NCBI GenBank assembly: GCA_945905835.1
Contig: CAMDQJ010000027.1
Span: 1 to 39,401 of the forward strand
Length of the DNA stretch: 39,401 nucleotides
DNA from: Asaia bogorensis
GTDB taxonomy: Bacteria > Pseudomonadota > Alphaproteobacteria > Reyranellales > Reyranellaceae
Direction of reading: 5' to 3'
The notes under the pieces are model-generated. The model did no database searches and had not been told where the DNA came from. It saw nothing but the letters and a program-made list of their open reading frames with translations. Position 1 is the first letter of the stretch. Each line of letters starts with the position of its first letter. The position numbers and the translations under genes are program-made. Of the stretch, positions 29,209 through 37,370 are shown one piece after another.

Positions 29209-29817
29209 TTATCGAGCCGATCGCAGCATGTTGTCATAGTCCGCGCGCAGCAGCGCGAACAGAAGATGGTCCGCCCACTGCCCGTTGATGCGCAGGTACT
29301 GCCGCGCCATGCCTTCCTCGCGAAAGCCGACCTTGGCCAGCACCGCTTTCGATGGCTCGTTGTGCGGCAGGCAGGCCGCTTCGAGCCGGTGCAGCCGGAG
29401 GTCGTCGAACACGAACGGCAGCAGCGTCCGCAGCGCCTCGGTCATCAGGCCGCGCCCGGCATGGGGTTGGCCCATCCAGTAGCCGACCGATACCGCCTGG
29501 GCCACGCCGCGGCGAACATTGCTGAGATTGATGCCGCCGATCAGCCGGCGGCGCTCGTTGAGGAAGACGAAAAACCCGTAGGCCTCTCCGCCGCGCCATT
29601 CGCGGACCTGCTGGCGCAGGCGGCGGCGGTAATGGTCGCGGCCGAGCGAATCGTCCGGCCAGGTCGGCTCCCAAGGGGTGAGAAAATTGCGGCTGCGGGC
29701 GCGCAGCTCGGCCCATTCCGCCCAATCGTCCATGGTCGGAGCCCGCAGGGAGACCCGCGGCCCGGCAATACGGGTCATCCCCGATAACGAAAGCGGTACG
29801 TCCGCGAACCGGAACAT
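29209..29817 (-). CDS. GNAT acetyltransferase, RimJ/RimL-like
   Basis: N-acetyltransferase related to ribosomal-protein alanine acetyltransferases. The 202-residue product has GPRVSLRAPTMDDWAEWAELRARSRNFLTPWEPTW at the N-terminus, which is strongly RimJ-like, then VGYWMGQPHAGRGLMTEAL for acetyl-CoA binding and LHRLEAACLPHNEPSKAVLAKVGF. The start is uncertain: ATG 29817 is used, but ATG 29778 (MTRIAGPRV) fits the family N-terminus equally well. TATTAT at 29827-29832 (minus strand) could be a -10 for it. In many alphaproteobacteria a RimJ-like gene follows the M16 peptidase gene; here a plus-strand gene lies between them. It ends 16 bp before the dioxygenase start. Confidence 0.88.
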   Translation of the reverse strand: MFRFADVPLSLSGMTRIAGPRVSLRAPTMDDWAEWAELRARSRNFLTPWEPTWPDDSLGRDHYRRRLRQQVREWRGGEAYGFFVFLNERRRLIGGINLSNVRRGVAQAVSVGYWMGQPHAGRGLMTEALRTLLPFVFDDLRLHRLEAACLPHNEPSKAVLAKVGFREEGMARQYLRINGQWADHLLFALLRADYDNMLRSAR

Positions 29818-29859
29818 GGTCTGTGTATAATACCGAACGATGCGGATTGTTCCATATTT

Positions 29860-29878
29860 TCCGAGGGTTTACCTCGGA
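29860..29878. promoter_or_regulatory. Inverted repeat between divergent GNAT and hydroxylase genes
   Basis: Perfect 7-bp arms TCCGAGG and CCTCGGA separated by GTTTA. It lies in the 171-bp divergent intergenic region between the GNAT gene and the Asp/Asn hydroxylase-like gene. It has no following T run on either strand, so a terminator is unlikely. An operator or a transcript hairpin is possible. The rest of this intergenic stretch shows nothing else I can name. Confidence 0.3.
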
Positions 29879-29988
29879 GATTGAGACCGTGCGTCGCGGC
29901 TGCAGGTGTCGATAGGACTGCCCTAACAGGGGCATTTCGGGGTACAATGGGTTCCCCTAATCGTTTTTCACAGCCTCGAGGCCAAGAC

Positions 29989-30780
29989 ATGGAGACGGGC
30001 GGCAAGGTCGGTCAGAAGGGTCGATTCTATCTGACGAAGCACATCTGGGTACCCCAGCAGCCGCTGGAGGATATGAATCTCAAGATGTCCGACATTATCC
30101 TGCGTCGCATGCCCAAGCTGCCGCTGGGCGGCGAGGATGCGCTGAAAGTCTTTCCGGTTCTCGCCGAGCTGCAGAAGAGCCACGCCAAGATCAAGGCCGA
30201 CCTGCAGTACGTGCTGTCTCATCACGAGGACATTCCGGCCCTGCACGAGGTCCATCCGCGCGATCTCTACGTGCCCGGCCGCGCCTGGCGGACCTTCCTG
30301 ATGAAGATCTGGGGTCACGAGATCACCGAGAACATCGCCGCCGTTCCCGACACCTATGCCGCGATCAGCCGCATTCCCGGCGTCCACACCGCGCTGTTCA
30401 GCATTCTGCACGGCTATGCCGAGATCGAACCGCATCGCGGGTCGGCGGCCGGCGTCGTGCGTTTCCACTATCCGCTGATCGTGCCGGACAAACCCGAGGA
30501 TTGCTGGATCGAGATCGGTGGCCACCACTTCGTCTGGCGCGAAGGCGAGCCGCTGGTATTCGACGACACGCGCGAGCACTGGGTCAAGAACAAGACGCCG
30601 CAGACCCGCGTCGTGCTGATCATCGACTTCAACGCCGCCATGCCGTTCCCGGTGAACCTCTATACGACGCTGCGCTACAACCTCATCCGCAACAGCGCCG
30701 AGATCCTGGCCATCCACGACCGCGCCTCGATCGGCGTGCTGCCGCGCCAGCCGCAGGTCGAGCTGCCGAAGGCTGCGTAA
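29989..30780 (+). CDS. Aspartyl/asparaginyl beta-hydroxylase-like dioxygenase
   Basis: Fe(II)/2-oxoglutarate-dependent oxygenase of the aspartyl/asparaginyl beta-hydroxylase family, which also includes LpxO lipid A hydroxylases. The 263-residue product has the double-stranded beta-helix core with IEPHRGSAAGVVRFHYPL (H149), LVFDDTREHWVKN (H197) and TRVVLIIDF (R207): two iron-binding histidines and the 2-oxoglutarate arginine. No membrane segment is visible, unlike LpxO, so a protein or soluble substrate is more likely. I chose ATG 29989 because GAGG lies 7 nt upstream; ATG 29947 is the alternative. It stands alone on the plus strand among minus-strand genes. Confidence 0.87.
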   Translation: METGGKVGQKGRFYLTKHIWVPQQPLEDMNLKMSDIILRRMPKLPLGGEDALKVFPVLAELQKSHAKIKADLQYVLSHHEDIPALHEVHPRDLYVPGRAWRTFLMKIWGHEITENIAAVPDTYAAISRIPGVHTALFSILHGYAEIEPHRGSAAGVVRFHYPLIVPDKPEDCWIEIGGHHFVWREGEPLVFDDTREHWVKNKTPQTRVVLIIDFNAAMPFPVNLYTTLRYNLIRNSAEILAIHDRASIGVLPRQPQVELPKAA

Positions 30781-30782
30781 CT

Positions 30783-30800
30783 AGCGCATTCTGATGCGCT
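30783..30800. repeat. Hairpin between convergent genes
   Basis: Perfect 7-bp arms AGCGCAT and ATGCGCT around a TCTG loop, 2 bp after the hydroxylase stop and 31 bp past the end of the convergent M16 peptidase gene. No T run follows on either strand, so at most it is a weak or factor-assisted terminator, or an RNA-stabilising hairpin. Confidence 0.4.
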
Positions 30801-30831
30801 GGCACGGTTCAGAAAGAACAAGAACGCCGGC

Positions 30832-32100
30832 CTAAGCCGCCAGCCACGCGGCGATCTTGTCGAGCGACTCGAGCTCGCCGATCGGGCCGAGGGCGGCGAT
30901 GGTGAGCTTTCCCTGCAGCAGCCGGCGCGCGACGCGGCGCACCGCGTCCTGGTCGACCGCCTCGATACGCGATACGATCTCGGCATAGGGAATCGGCCGG
31001 CCGTGGATGATCAGGTGGCGCGCCGCCTGCTCGCAGCGCGCGCCGCTCGATTCCAGCGCCATCAGCGTGCCGGCCTTGATCTGATTGCGCGCGCGCACCA
31101 GCTCGGCCTCGGTCAGCGTGTCGGCAACGCCGACGAATTCCTCGCACACCGCCGGCACCAGTTCGCCGAGGTCGTCCTCGCCGGTGCCGGCGTAGATGCC
31201 GAACAGGCCGCCATCGGCATAGGCGGCGTTGAAGCAATGAATGCCGTAAACCAGGCCGCGCTCCTCGCGGATGCGCTGGAACAGGCGCGAGGACATGCCG
31301 CCGCCGAACAGCGTGGAATAAACGGCTGTCGCGAAATAATCGGGATCGCGATAGCCGATGCCCTCGCAGCCCAGCACGAGATGAGCCTGCTCGAGCACGC
31401 GGGTCTCGCGGCCGTCACCGCCGACATAGCGCAGCGGCGCCGGCACTTCGGCGTTGGCCGGCGTTTGCGGGACCGAGCCGAAATACTTGTCGGCAAGATC
31501 GAGAATCTCGGCCTGCTTCACCCGTCCTGCCGCCGACAGCACCATGTTGGAGGCCGTATAGTGCCGCGCCAGGTAGGCGAAGAGATGGTCGCGACCGATC
31601 GCCTCGACGCTCTCGGCAGTGCCCAGCACCGGCCGGCCGAGCGGTTGTCCGGGCAGGGCGGTCGCCTGAAACTGGTCGAAGATCAAATCGTCGGGCATGT
31701 CGAGCGCCTGGCCGATCTCCTGCAGGATGACGCCACGCTCGCGCTGCAGCTCGTCGGGGTCGAACACCGAGTTGCGCAGGATGTCGGCCACCATCTCGAC
31801 ACCCAGCGCCACGTCCTCCTTGAGCACCGAGGCGTGGTAGGCCGTCATCTCGCGGCCGGTGTAGGCGTTGAGGCTGCCGCCGACATTCTCGATCTCCTCG
31901 GCGATGGCCCGGGCACTGCGCGTCTTGGTACCCTTGAACGCCATGTGCTCGAGCATGTGGGCCATGCCGTTCAGCTCTTCGCTCTCGTGGCGTGTGCCGC
32001 AGCCGACCCAGACGCCGAGGGCGGCCGATTCGACCTCGGGCATCTCGTCGACGACGACGCGCAAGCCGTTGGCCAGCGTCGTTACCTTCACTTCGCTCAT
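30832..32100 (-). CDS. M16 family zinc peptidase (processing-peptidase-like)
   Basis: Zinc metallopeptidase of the mitochondrial processing peptidase/PqqL superfamily, 422 residues. The inverted zinc motif HMLEH is at 48-52, and the third ligand E128 (ILQEI) lies exactly 76 residues after the motif, as in active beta-type subunits. GLVYGIHCFNA and a C-terminal inactive half-domain follow. It is therefore probably catalytic. No signal peptide is seen. The ATG at 32100 overlaps the thrC stop by 4 bp; the thrC-M16 pair is conserved in alphaproteobacteria, though its physiological role is not clear. Confidence 0.95.
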   Translation of the reverse strand: MSEVKVTTLANGLRVVVDEMPEVESAALGVWVGCGTRHESEELNGMAHMLEHMAFKGTKTRSARAIAEEIENVGGSLNAYTGREMTAYHASVLKEDVALGVEMVADILRNSVFDPDELQRERGVILQEIGQALDMPDDLIFDQFQATALPGQPLGRPVLGTAESVEAIGRDHLFAYLARHYTASNMVLSAAGRVKQAEILDLADKYFGSVPQTPANAEVPAPLRYVGGDGRETRVLEQAHLVLGCEGIGYRDPDYFATAVYSTLFGGGMSSRLFQRIREERGLVYGIHCFNAAYADGGLFGIYAGTGEDDLGELVPAVCEEFVGVADTLTEAELVRARNQIKAGTLMALESSGARCEQAARHLIIHGRPIPYAEIVSRIEAVDQDAVRRVARRLLQGKLTIAALGPIGELESLDKIAAWLAA

Positions 32101-33533
32101 CGCCTCACCGCCCGTGGTTGGCGTGCCGCCGACATGCGCTCGTCGATCATGGCCTTGAGCAGGCCAACGTCATTGCGCAGGCCGTCGACGCGCTCGACGC
32201 GGTCCATCAGGTCGGCGATGCACGCCGGCAACGGCGGCCGCTCGCCGGTCGCCTTGAACACGGCGTCGGGGAACTTGGCCGGATCGGCCGTCGCCAGCAC
32301 GACCATCGGAATCGCCGGATCGCGCCGGTGTTGCTGGGCAACCGCGTAGCCAATGGCGGTATGCGGATCGAGCGTCTCGCCGTACTTGCGCCGGCAGTCG
32401 GCGATGGCGGCGATGGTGCCGTCCTCGTCGAGCCGACCTGAATCGAACAGCGTGCGCACGGCGGCAAGCGCTTCGGCCGACACCGCAAGCGTGCCGGTGC
32501 GGCGGAACTCTTCCATGCCCCTGGCCAAGGCAGGCCCGCTGCGGCCAAACAGGTCGAACAGCAGGCGCTCGAAGTTGCTCGAGATCTGGATGTCCATGCT
32601 CGGACTGTAGGTCGGCACCACGTCCTTCATGGTCATGGCCCCGGTCTCGAAGAAGCGCGCCAGGATGTCGTTGGAGTTGGTGGCGACGACAAAGTGCGAG
32701 ACCGGCAGGCCCATGCAGGCCGCGGCGTAGCCGGCATAGACGTTGCCGAAATTGCCGGAGGGCACGGTGAAGGCGACGGGCCGCTCCGGCGCGCCGAGCC
32801 GAAGGGCGGCGTAGAAGTAATAGACGATCTGCGCCATGACGCGGGCGAAGTTGATCGAGTTCACCGCCGTCAGCGAATGACGGTCGCGGAATTCGAGATC
32901 GTTGAAGCAGGCCTTGGCAAGATCCTGGCAGTCGTCGAAGGTGCCCTGGACCGCGATGTTGTGCACGTTGGGCGCCGTCACCGTCGTCATCTGCCGACGC
33001 TGCACCTCGCTCACCCGGCCGCGCGGATGGAGCATGAAGATGTCGATGGTCTTGCGGTCGCGCACCGCCTCGATCGCCGCCGACCCGGTATCGCCCGAGG
33101 TGGCACCGACGATGACCGCGCGGCGCTGGCGCTCGATCAGCTTGGCGTCGAGCATGCGGCCGAGAAGCTGCAGCGCCACGTCCTTGAAGGCGAGCGTCGG
33201 GCCGTGGAACAGCTCGAGCAGGTGCAGCCCGGTATTGCCCAGCGTCTTGAGCGGGGTCACCTCTTTCGTCTCGAACGAAGCATAGGCCTGGGCGATCAGG
33301 TGACGAAAGGTCGCCTCGTCGAAGGCGTCGCCGACGAACGGCCGTATCACACGATAGGCGACCTCGTTGTAGGACTGGCCGCGCATGGCGGCGATCTCGG
33401 CCGCCGAAAAGCGCGGCCATTCCATCGGCAGATAGAGGCCACCGTCGCGGGCGAGGCCCGCGAGCATGACGTCTTCGAAGCCGAGCGGCTCGGGCGTGCC
33501 CTGCGAGCCGTGGCGGGTACTGATGTAACGCAC
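32097..33533 (-). CDS. thrC: Threonine synthase
   Basis: PLP enzyme that converts O-phosphohomoserine to threonine. The 478-residue product begins with the typical threonine-synthase N-terminus (MRYISTRHGSQG, then GLARDGGLYLP). The PLP lysine is K117 in GPTLAFKDVA, followed by GATSGDTGSAAIEA and VPSGNFGNVYAGY. Length fits the long class of ThrC found in proteobacteria and fungi. The start is GTG at 33533 with AGGAG 7 nt upstream. It is co-directional with the DUF1272 gene (13 bp gap) and coupled to the M16 peptidase gene. Confidence 0.97.
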   Translation of the reverse strand: MRYISTRHGSQGTPEPLGFEDVMLAGLARDGGLYLPMEWPRFSAAEIAAMRGQSYNEVAYRVIRPFVGDAFDEATFRHLIAQAYASFETKEVTPLKTLGNTGLHLLELFHGPTLAFKDVALQLLGRMLDAKLIERQRRAVIVGATSGDTGSAAIEAVRDRKTIDIFMLHPRGRVSEVQRRQMTTVTAPNVHNIAVQGTFDDCQDLAKACFNDLEFRDRHSLTAVNSINFARVMAQIVYYFYAALRLGAPERPVAFTVPSGNFGNVYAGYAAACMGLPVSHFVVATNSNDILARFFETGAMTMKDVVPTYSPSMDIQISSNFERLLFDLFGRSGPALARGMEEFRRTGTLAVSAEALAAVRTLFDSGRLDEDGTIAAIADCRRKYGETLDPHTAIGYAVAQQHRRDPAIPMVVLATADPAKFPDAVFKATGERPPLPACIADLMDRVERVDGLRNDVGLLKAMIDERMSAARQPRAVRR

Positions 33534-33546
33534 GTGAATGCTCCTG

Positions 33547-33798
33547 CTAGGCGACCTGTTTGCAGGCCGCGTGGTCCTTGCGGACGCGCTTAGTCGACGC
33601 GGGATGCTTGGCCAGCATCCGTTCCGGTCGGGTCGGGCGCTTCACCAGATCCCCGCCGCAGTTTGGGCACAACCCGCCCAAACGAGTTCGCGCGCAGTCG
33701 ACGCAGAAGGTGCATTCGTAGGTACAGATCAGTGCATCGGACGCACCGTTCGGCAGGTCCTTGTCGCAGCATTCGCAGTTGGGGCGGAGGTCGAGCAT
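33547..33798 (-). CDS. DUF1272 cysteine-rich small protein
   Basis: Small protein of 83 residues from ATG 33798. Nine cysteines lie in the first 47 residues (C8, C10, C11, C25, C29, C32, C35, C44, C47), in patterns such as CECC, CTYECTFCVDC and CPNC. That matches DUF1272 and suggests one or more zinc sites. The C-terminus is basic (KRPTRPERML and so on) and ends with one more cysteine. Molecular function is unknown in this family. It lies between the M32 peptidase and thrC genes on the same strand and is an unusual insertion in this normally cta-thrC block. Confidence 0.88.
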   Translation of the reverse strand: MLDLRPNCECCDKDLPNGASDALICTYECTFCVDCARTRLGGLCPNCGGDLVKRPTRPERMLAKHPASTKRVRKDHAACKQVA

Positions 33799-33811
33799 GG
33801 TGGGCATCCTC

Positions 33812-35314
33812 TTACGCCGAGAGATACCGGCTTTCCAGATGCGCTTTGAAGGCCGCGGTGCCCAGCGCCGAGCTGGTAGCCTCGGCCAGGATGGTGTCGG
33901 TGTCGGCAATCGAGCCCTTGGCGTGCACATTGGCGCGCAACCAATCCAATAGCGGCGCAAAATCGCCCGTTGCTATGCGCTCCAGCAGGTTCGGCATGGC
34001 TTTCCGGGCGGCGGCAAAAAGCTGGGCGGCCGCCAGCGCACCCAGCGTGTAGGTCGGGAAATAGCCCCAGGCGCCGTCGGGCCAGTGGATGTCCTGCATG
34101 CAACCCAGCGCGTCGTCGGGCGGCACGATGCCCAGAAGCTCGCGCATGCCGTCGTTCCAGGCGCCCGGCAAATCGACCAACGCCAAGTCGCCGGCCAGCA
34201 TCGCCCGCTCCAGCCGGTAACGCAGCATGACGTGCAGCGGATAGGTGACCTCGTCGGCATCGACGCGGATGAAGCCCGGCTGCACACGCGTATAGATGCG
34301 ATAGACGTTGTCGGGCTGCCAGGCGGGCCCGCTCTTACCGAAGGCCGCGCGCATCAGCAGCGAGGCATAGCCGATGAAATCGCGGCCACGACAGACCTGC
34401 ATCTCCATCAGGAGCGACTGGCTCTCGTGCAGGACCATGCCACGTGACTGGCCGACCGGCTGGCGCCGCCACGCCGGCGGCAGGCCAGCCTCGTAAAGCG
34501 CGTGCCCGGTCTCGTGCAGCACGCCCATCAGCGAGCGGGCGAAATCGCTTTCGTCGTAGCGGGTGGTTATGCGCACGTCGGCGGGCGTTCCACCGGTAAA
34601 AGGGTGCGCCGAAACATCGAGGCGGCCGTGATTGAAATCGAAGCCGGCGGCGCGCATCAGCGTCTCGCCCAGCCGGCGTTGCGCCGCGACCGGGAACGGC
34701 CCATCGAGCAGCAGTGGCGCGGGCTGCGAACGCTGCCGCTCGAGCACGCAGCCGAGCGTCTCGGGCAGGAAGGCGCGCAGGTCGGCAAACAGCGCGTCGA
34801 TGCGCAGCGAGCGTCCACCCGGCTCGTACTCGTCGAGCAGGGCATCGTAGAGCGACACGCCGAGCGCGGCGGCCTTGGCCTCGCCGACGCGGCGCACGAG
34901 CTTCAGCACCTCCGACATCGTCGGCAGCAGCGACTTGAAGTCGTTGTTCTTCTTGGCCTCGCGCCATGCCATCTCGCAGGCCGACGATGCAAGCGTGCGC
35001 GCCTCGACGAGGTCTGACGGCAGAGCGTTGGCATGCGTCCAGGCGTGGCGCATCTCGTGCAGGTTGGCGGCGCGCCAGGAATCGAGCGCCGCCTGTCCCT
35101 CCTCCGCCCGTGCCAACAGGTCGGGCATGTCGGGTGCGATCATCATCTCGTGGGAGATGACGCCCAGTGTCGCGAGCTGGTCGGCGCGGTCGTCGCTCGC
35201 CCCTTGCGGCATCATGGCCGAACGGTCCCAGTTCAGGATGGCGCCGGCGCGGTTGACCGCGCTCATGCGGGCAAAACGCTTTTCCAACTCGGCGTAGGGG
35301 TCGTTGGCGATCAT
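33812..35314 (-). CDS. M32 carboxypeptidase (thermostable carboxypeptidase 1 type)
   Basis: Zinc carboxypeptidase of family M32, 500 residues, cytoplasmic (no signal peptide). The zinc motif HETGH is at 267-271 in VLHETGHALYE, with the third ligand in LHESQS (295-300). Conserved segments ILNWDRSAMMP and RVQPGFIRVDADEVTYPLH are present. From the ATG at 35314 it overlaps the SURF1 stop by 4 bp, so it is transcribed with the oxidase assembly genes. I see no reason from function for this linkage. An open frame extends 17 codons upstream inside SURF1. Confidence 0.96.
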   Translation of the reverse strand: MIANDPYAELEKRFARMSAVNRAGAILNWDRSAMMPQGASDDRADQLATLGVISHEMMIAPDMPDLLARAEEGQAALDSWRAANLHEMRHAWTHANALPSDLVEARTLASSACEMAWREAKKNNDFKSLLPTMSEVLKLVRRVGEAKAAALGVSLYDALLDEYEPGGRSLRIDALFADLRAFLPETLGCVLERQRSQPAPLLLDGPFPVAAQRRLGETLMRAAGFDFNHGRLDVSAHPFTGGTPADVRITTRYDESDFARSLMGVLHETGHALYEAGLPPAWRRQPVGQSRGMVLHESQSLLMEMQVCRGRDFIGYASLLMRAAFGKSGPAWQPDNVYRIYTRVQPGFIRVDADEVTYPLHVMLRYRLERAMLAGDLALVDLPGAWNDGMRELLGIVPPDDALGCMQDIHWPDGAWGYFPTYTLGALAAAQLFAAARKAMPNLLERIATGDFAPLLDWLRANVHAKGSIADTDTILAEATSSALGTAAFKAHLESRYLSA

Positions 35315-36060
35315 GGCTCTTTCTTCTTTACCCGGCCGGCGACCTCCAGCCAGCCATTCTCCCAATGGTAGGCGAGGTAGACGCCGACCAGCGACAGCGC
35401 GATCAGGAACCAGGTGATGGCGTACTGCAGGTGATCGTTGGGGATATCGAGGCGCGTCTGGCCGCCGAGCGGCAGGCCGCCGGGATTGGGCGTTGAATCG
35501 GCCTCAAGGAAGAAGCGGTCGAGCGCGGCATCGGCCGGCGCGCCCGCCATCCGGCGCATCAAGGGCGCGTCGACATGGAACCAGATATTGCGATCGGGCG
35601 CGTTCTCGGGCGCGAACTGGCGGCGTTCCTGGTTGCGGCGCACGATGCCGGTGAGCTCGGTCCGTCCCGCTATCTGGCCGGCGGCACGGCGCGCCGGATC
35701 CTTCTTGTCGGACGGCAGCCAGCCGCGGTCGAACAGCACGACCTTGCCGTCGTCGGTGCGAAGTGGAGTTACCACCTGGACACCGACGTCATTCTTGCGA
35801 CTGCGCGCGGCGAGGAAGAACTCCTTGTCGTTCAGGAACGTGCCGGCAAGCTTCACCCGGCCGTACTCGAAGCGCAGCGGGTTGCCCTTCAGCAATTCGT
35901 CGAGCGACATCGGCGCGGCCGCCTGGTTCTTGGCGATGCGGTCGAGGATGTCGCGCTTCCACTCGCGGCGCTCCATCTGCCAGAAGCCGAGCCCCAGCGC
36001 TACGACGAGCACCGGCAGCGAGAACAGCGTCGGCCACAGCGACGGCTTGAGCCGGATCAT
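35311..36060 (-). CDS. SURF1 family cytochrome oxidase assembly protein
   Basis: Inner-membrane assembly factor for haem a insertion into cytochrome oxidase subunit I. The 249-residue product has transmembrane segments near 8-27 and 216-233 flanking a periplasmic domain. The family features are GLGFWQMERREWK, FDRGWLPSDKKDP and the C-terminal LQYAITWFLIALSLVGVYLAYH. The start ATG 36060 overlaps the DUF983 stop by 4 bp. Its position downstream of ctaE and DUF983 fits the alphaproteobacterial oxidase operon. Confidence 0.95.
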   Translation of the reverse strand: MIRLKPSLWPTLFSLPVLVVALGLGFWQMERREWKRDILDRIAKNQAAAPMSLDELLKGNPLRFEYGRVKLAGTFLNDKEFFLAARSRKNDVGVQVVTPLRTDDGKVVLFDRGWLPSDKKDPARRAAGQIAGRTELTGIVRRNQERRQFAPENAPDRNIWFHVDAPLMRRMAGAPADAALDRFFLEADSTPNPGGLPLGGQTRLDIPNDHLQYAITWFLIALSLVGVYLAYHWENGWLEVAGRVKKKEP

Positions 36061-36428
36061 CGTTCCCCTCCGTCGAGCGCCGTCGAACGGTGGATGTATT
36101 GCTGGGCCACCAGCAATCCCTTGAGCAGGCGCAGCATGCCGACCGCAAGCGCGATGGTGACCGGGACCCACAGGATCACGTGCAGCCAGACCGGCGGATC
36201 GAAGCGGAACTCGAACCACAGCACCAGGCCGATCATGATCGCGCCGAGGCCGAGGATGACGAACACAGTCGGGCCGTCGCCGGCATCGTTGCCGCGCAAG
36301 TCGAGGCCGCAATCGCCGCAAGTGTCGACGACATTGAGCAGGCCGCGAAACAGCCGGCCCTTGCCGCAGCGCGGACAGGCGCCGCGCAGGGCGACATCGA
36401 TGGGCGATTGGCGCGGCCAATCGGACAA
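36057..36428 (-). CDS. DUF983 membrane protein
   Basis: Membrane protein of 123 residues with an N-terminal zinc-ribbon-like motif (C18, C21 in CPRCG; C37, C40 in CGDCG) and two transmembrane segments (about 54-72 and 78-98). It belongs to DUF983, a family regularly placed between ctaE and SURF1 in alphaproteobacteria, so a role in oxidase assembly is likely but unproven. The start is TTG at 36428: GGGAG lies 7 nt upstream and no ATG or GTG fits the family N-terminus. A strong palindrome lies just upstream (36448-36473). Confidence 0.9.
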   Translation of the reverse strand: MSDWPRQSPIDVALRGACPRCGKGRLFRGLLNVVDTCGDCGLDLRGNDAGDGPTVFVILGLGAIMIGLVLWFEFRFDPPVWLHVILWVPVTIALAVGMLRLLKGLLVAQQYIHRSTALDGGER

Positions 36429-36447
36429 TGGCGAACTCCCAAAGAGG

Positions 36448-36473
36448 AACCGCCGGGCGATCGCCCGGCGGTT
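36448..36473. terminator. 26-bp perfect palindrome between ctaE and DUF983
   Basis: The two halves AACCGCCGGGCGA and TCGCCCGGCGGTT are perfectly self-complementary. As RNA from the minus strand it folds into a very stable GC-rich hairpin followed by CCTCTTT, so it is only a weak intrinsic terminator. It sits 24 bp after the ctaE stop and about 20 bp before the DUF983 start. It probably lowers or stabilises expression at this junction rather than ending the transcript. Palindromic protein binding is also possible. Confidence 0.55.
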
Positions 36474-36497
36474 TGCATCATAGACCTGTTCTAGCGG

Positions 36498-37370
36498 TCA
36501 GTGGGCAGCGATCGGCGCATGGCCGGCGCCCCACCAGTAGATGCAGAAGAACAGGAAAATCCACACGACGTCGACGAAATGCCAGTACCAGGCCGCCGCC
36601 TCGAAGCCGAAATGCTGGTCGGGCTTGAACTGCCCCTTCTGGGCGCGGAACAGGCAGACCAGCAGGAACGTGGTGCCGACGAAGACGTGGAAGCCGTGGA
36701 AGCCGGTCGCCAGGAAGAATGTCGACGTATAGATGTTGTCGCGGAAGCCGAACGGGGCATGCGCGTATTCGAAGAGCTGGATGCCGGTGAAGGCGGCGCC
36801 GAGCAGCACCGTCAGCAGCAGCCCGCGCACCGCGTCGCGCTTGTTGCCTTCGATGATGGCGTGGTGAGCCCAGGTGGCCGTGGTGCCCGAGAGCAGCAGG
36901 ATCAGCGTGTTCATGAACGGCAGATCGAACGGCGCGATGACGCTGACGCCCTTGGGCGGCCAGATGCCTCCATTGGCCTCGGTGCGGCCCGGCATCTCGA
37001 CGGCCGAGTGATAGATCGCGGCGTCGAAGAAGGCCCAGAAGAAGGCGGCGAAGAACAGCACTTCCGAGGCGATGAACAGGATCATGCCGTAGCGCAGACC
37101 AAGCTGGACGACCCGGGTGTGGTAGATGCGCGACTCGGCAATGACGTCCTTCCACCACCAGTACATGACCGCGAAGATGATCAGGAAGCCTGGAACGACG
37201 ATCCACCACTGGACGCTCTTGACGAAGACTTCGACGCCTTTGCCGAGCATGTCGGGATGCATGCCGAGGGCCGCGCCCAACGCCAGCAGAAACGCGCCGA
37301 CGGCGCCCAGCGCCGGCCACGGGCTGGGATCGACGAGATGATAGGGATGCTTTTGCTCGGCCATGTTCAT
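36498..37370 (-). CDS. ctaE: Cytochrome c oxidase subunit III
   Basis: Integral-membrane subunit III of the aa3-type haem-copper oxidase, 290 residues with seven transmembrane segments. Family features include HPYHLVDPSPWPALGA at the N-terminus, EVLFFAAFFWAFFD with the conserved carboxylate, HAIIEGNKRDA and TGFHGFHVFVGT. The C-terminus has WYWHFVDVVWIFLFFCIYWW. The ATG at 37370 overlaps the ctaG stop by 4 bp; a second ATG two codons later (37364) is possible. The protein stabilises the oxygen-reducing core and lies in the usual order ctaB-coxF-ctaG-ctaE. Confidence 0.98.
   Translation of the reverse strand: MNMAEQKHPYHLVDPSPWPALGAVGAFLLALGAALGMHPDMLGKGVEVFVKSVQWWIVVPGFLIIFAVMYWWWKDVIAESRIYHTRVVQLGLRYGMILFIASEVLFFAAFFWAFFDAAIYHSAVEMPGRTEANGGIWPPKGVSVIAPFDLPFMNTLILLLSGTTATWAHHAIIEGNKRDAVRGLLLTVLLGAAFTGIQLFEYAHAPFGFRDNIYTSTFFLATGFHGFHVFVGTTFLLVCLFRAQKGQFKPDQHFGFEAAAWYWHFVDVVWIFLFFCIYWWGAGHAPIAAH

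Noticed and set aside
30783-30800. Intrinsic terminator between the hydroxylase and M16 peptidase genes
   Set aside because: The stem is only 7 bp and no T run follows on either strand.
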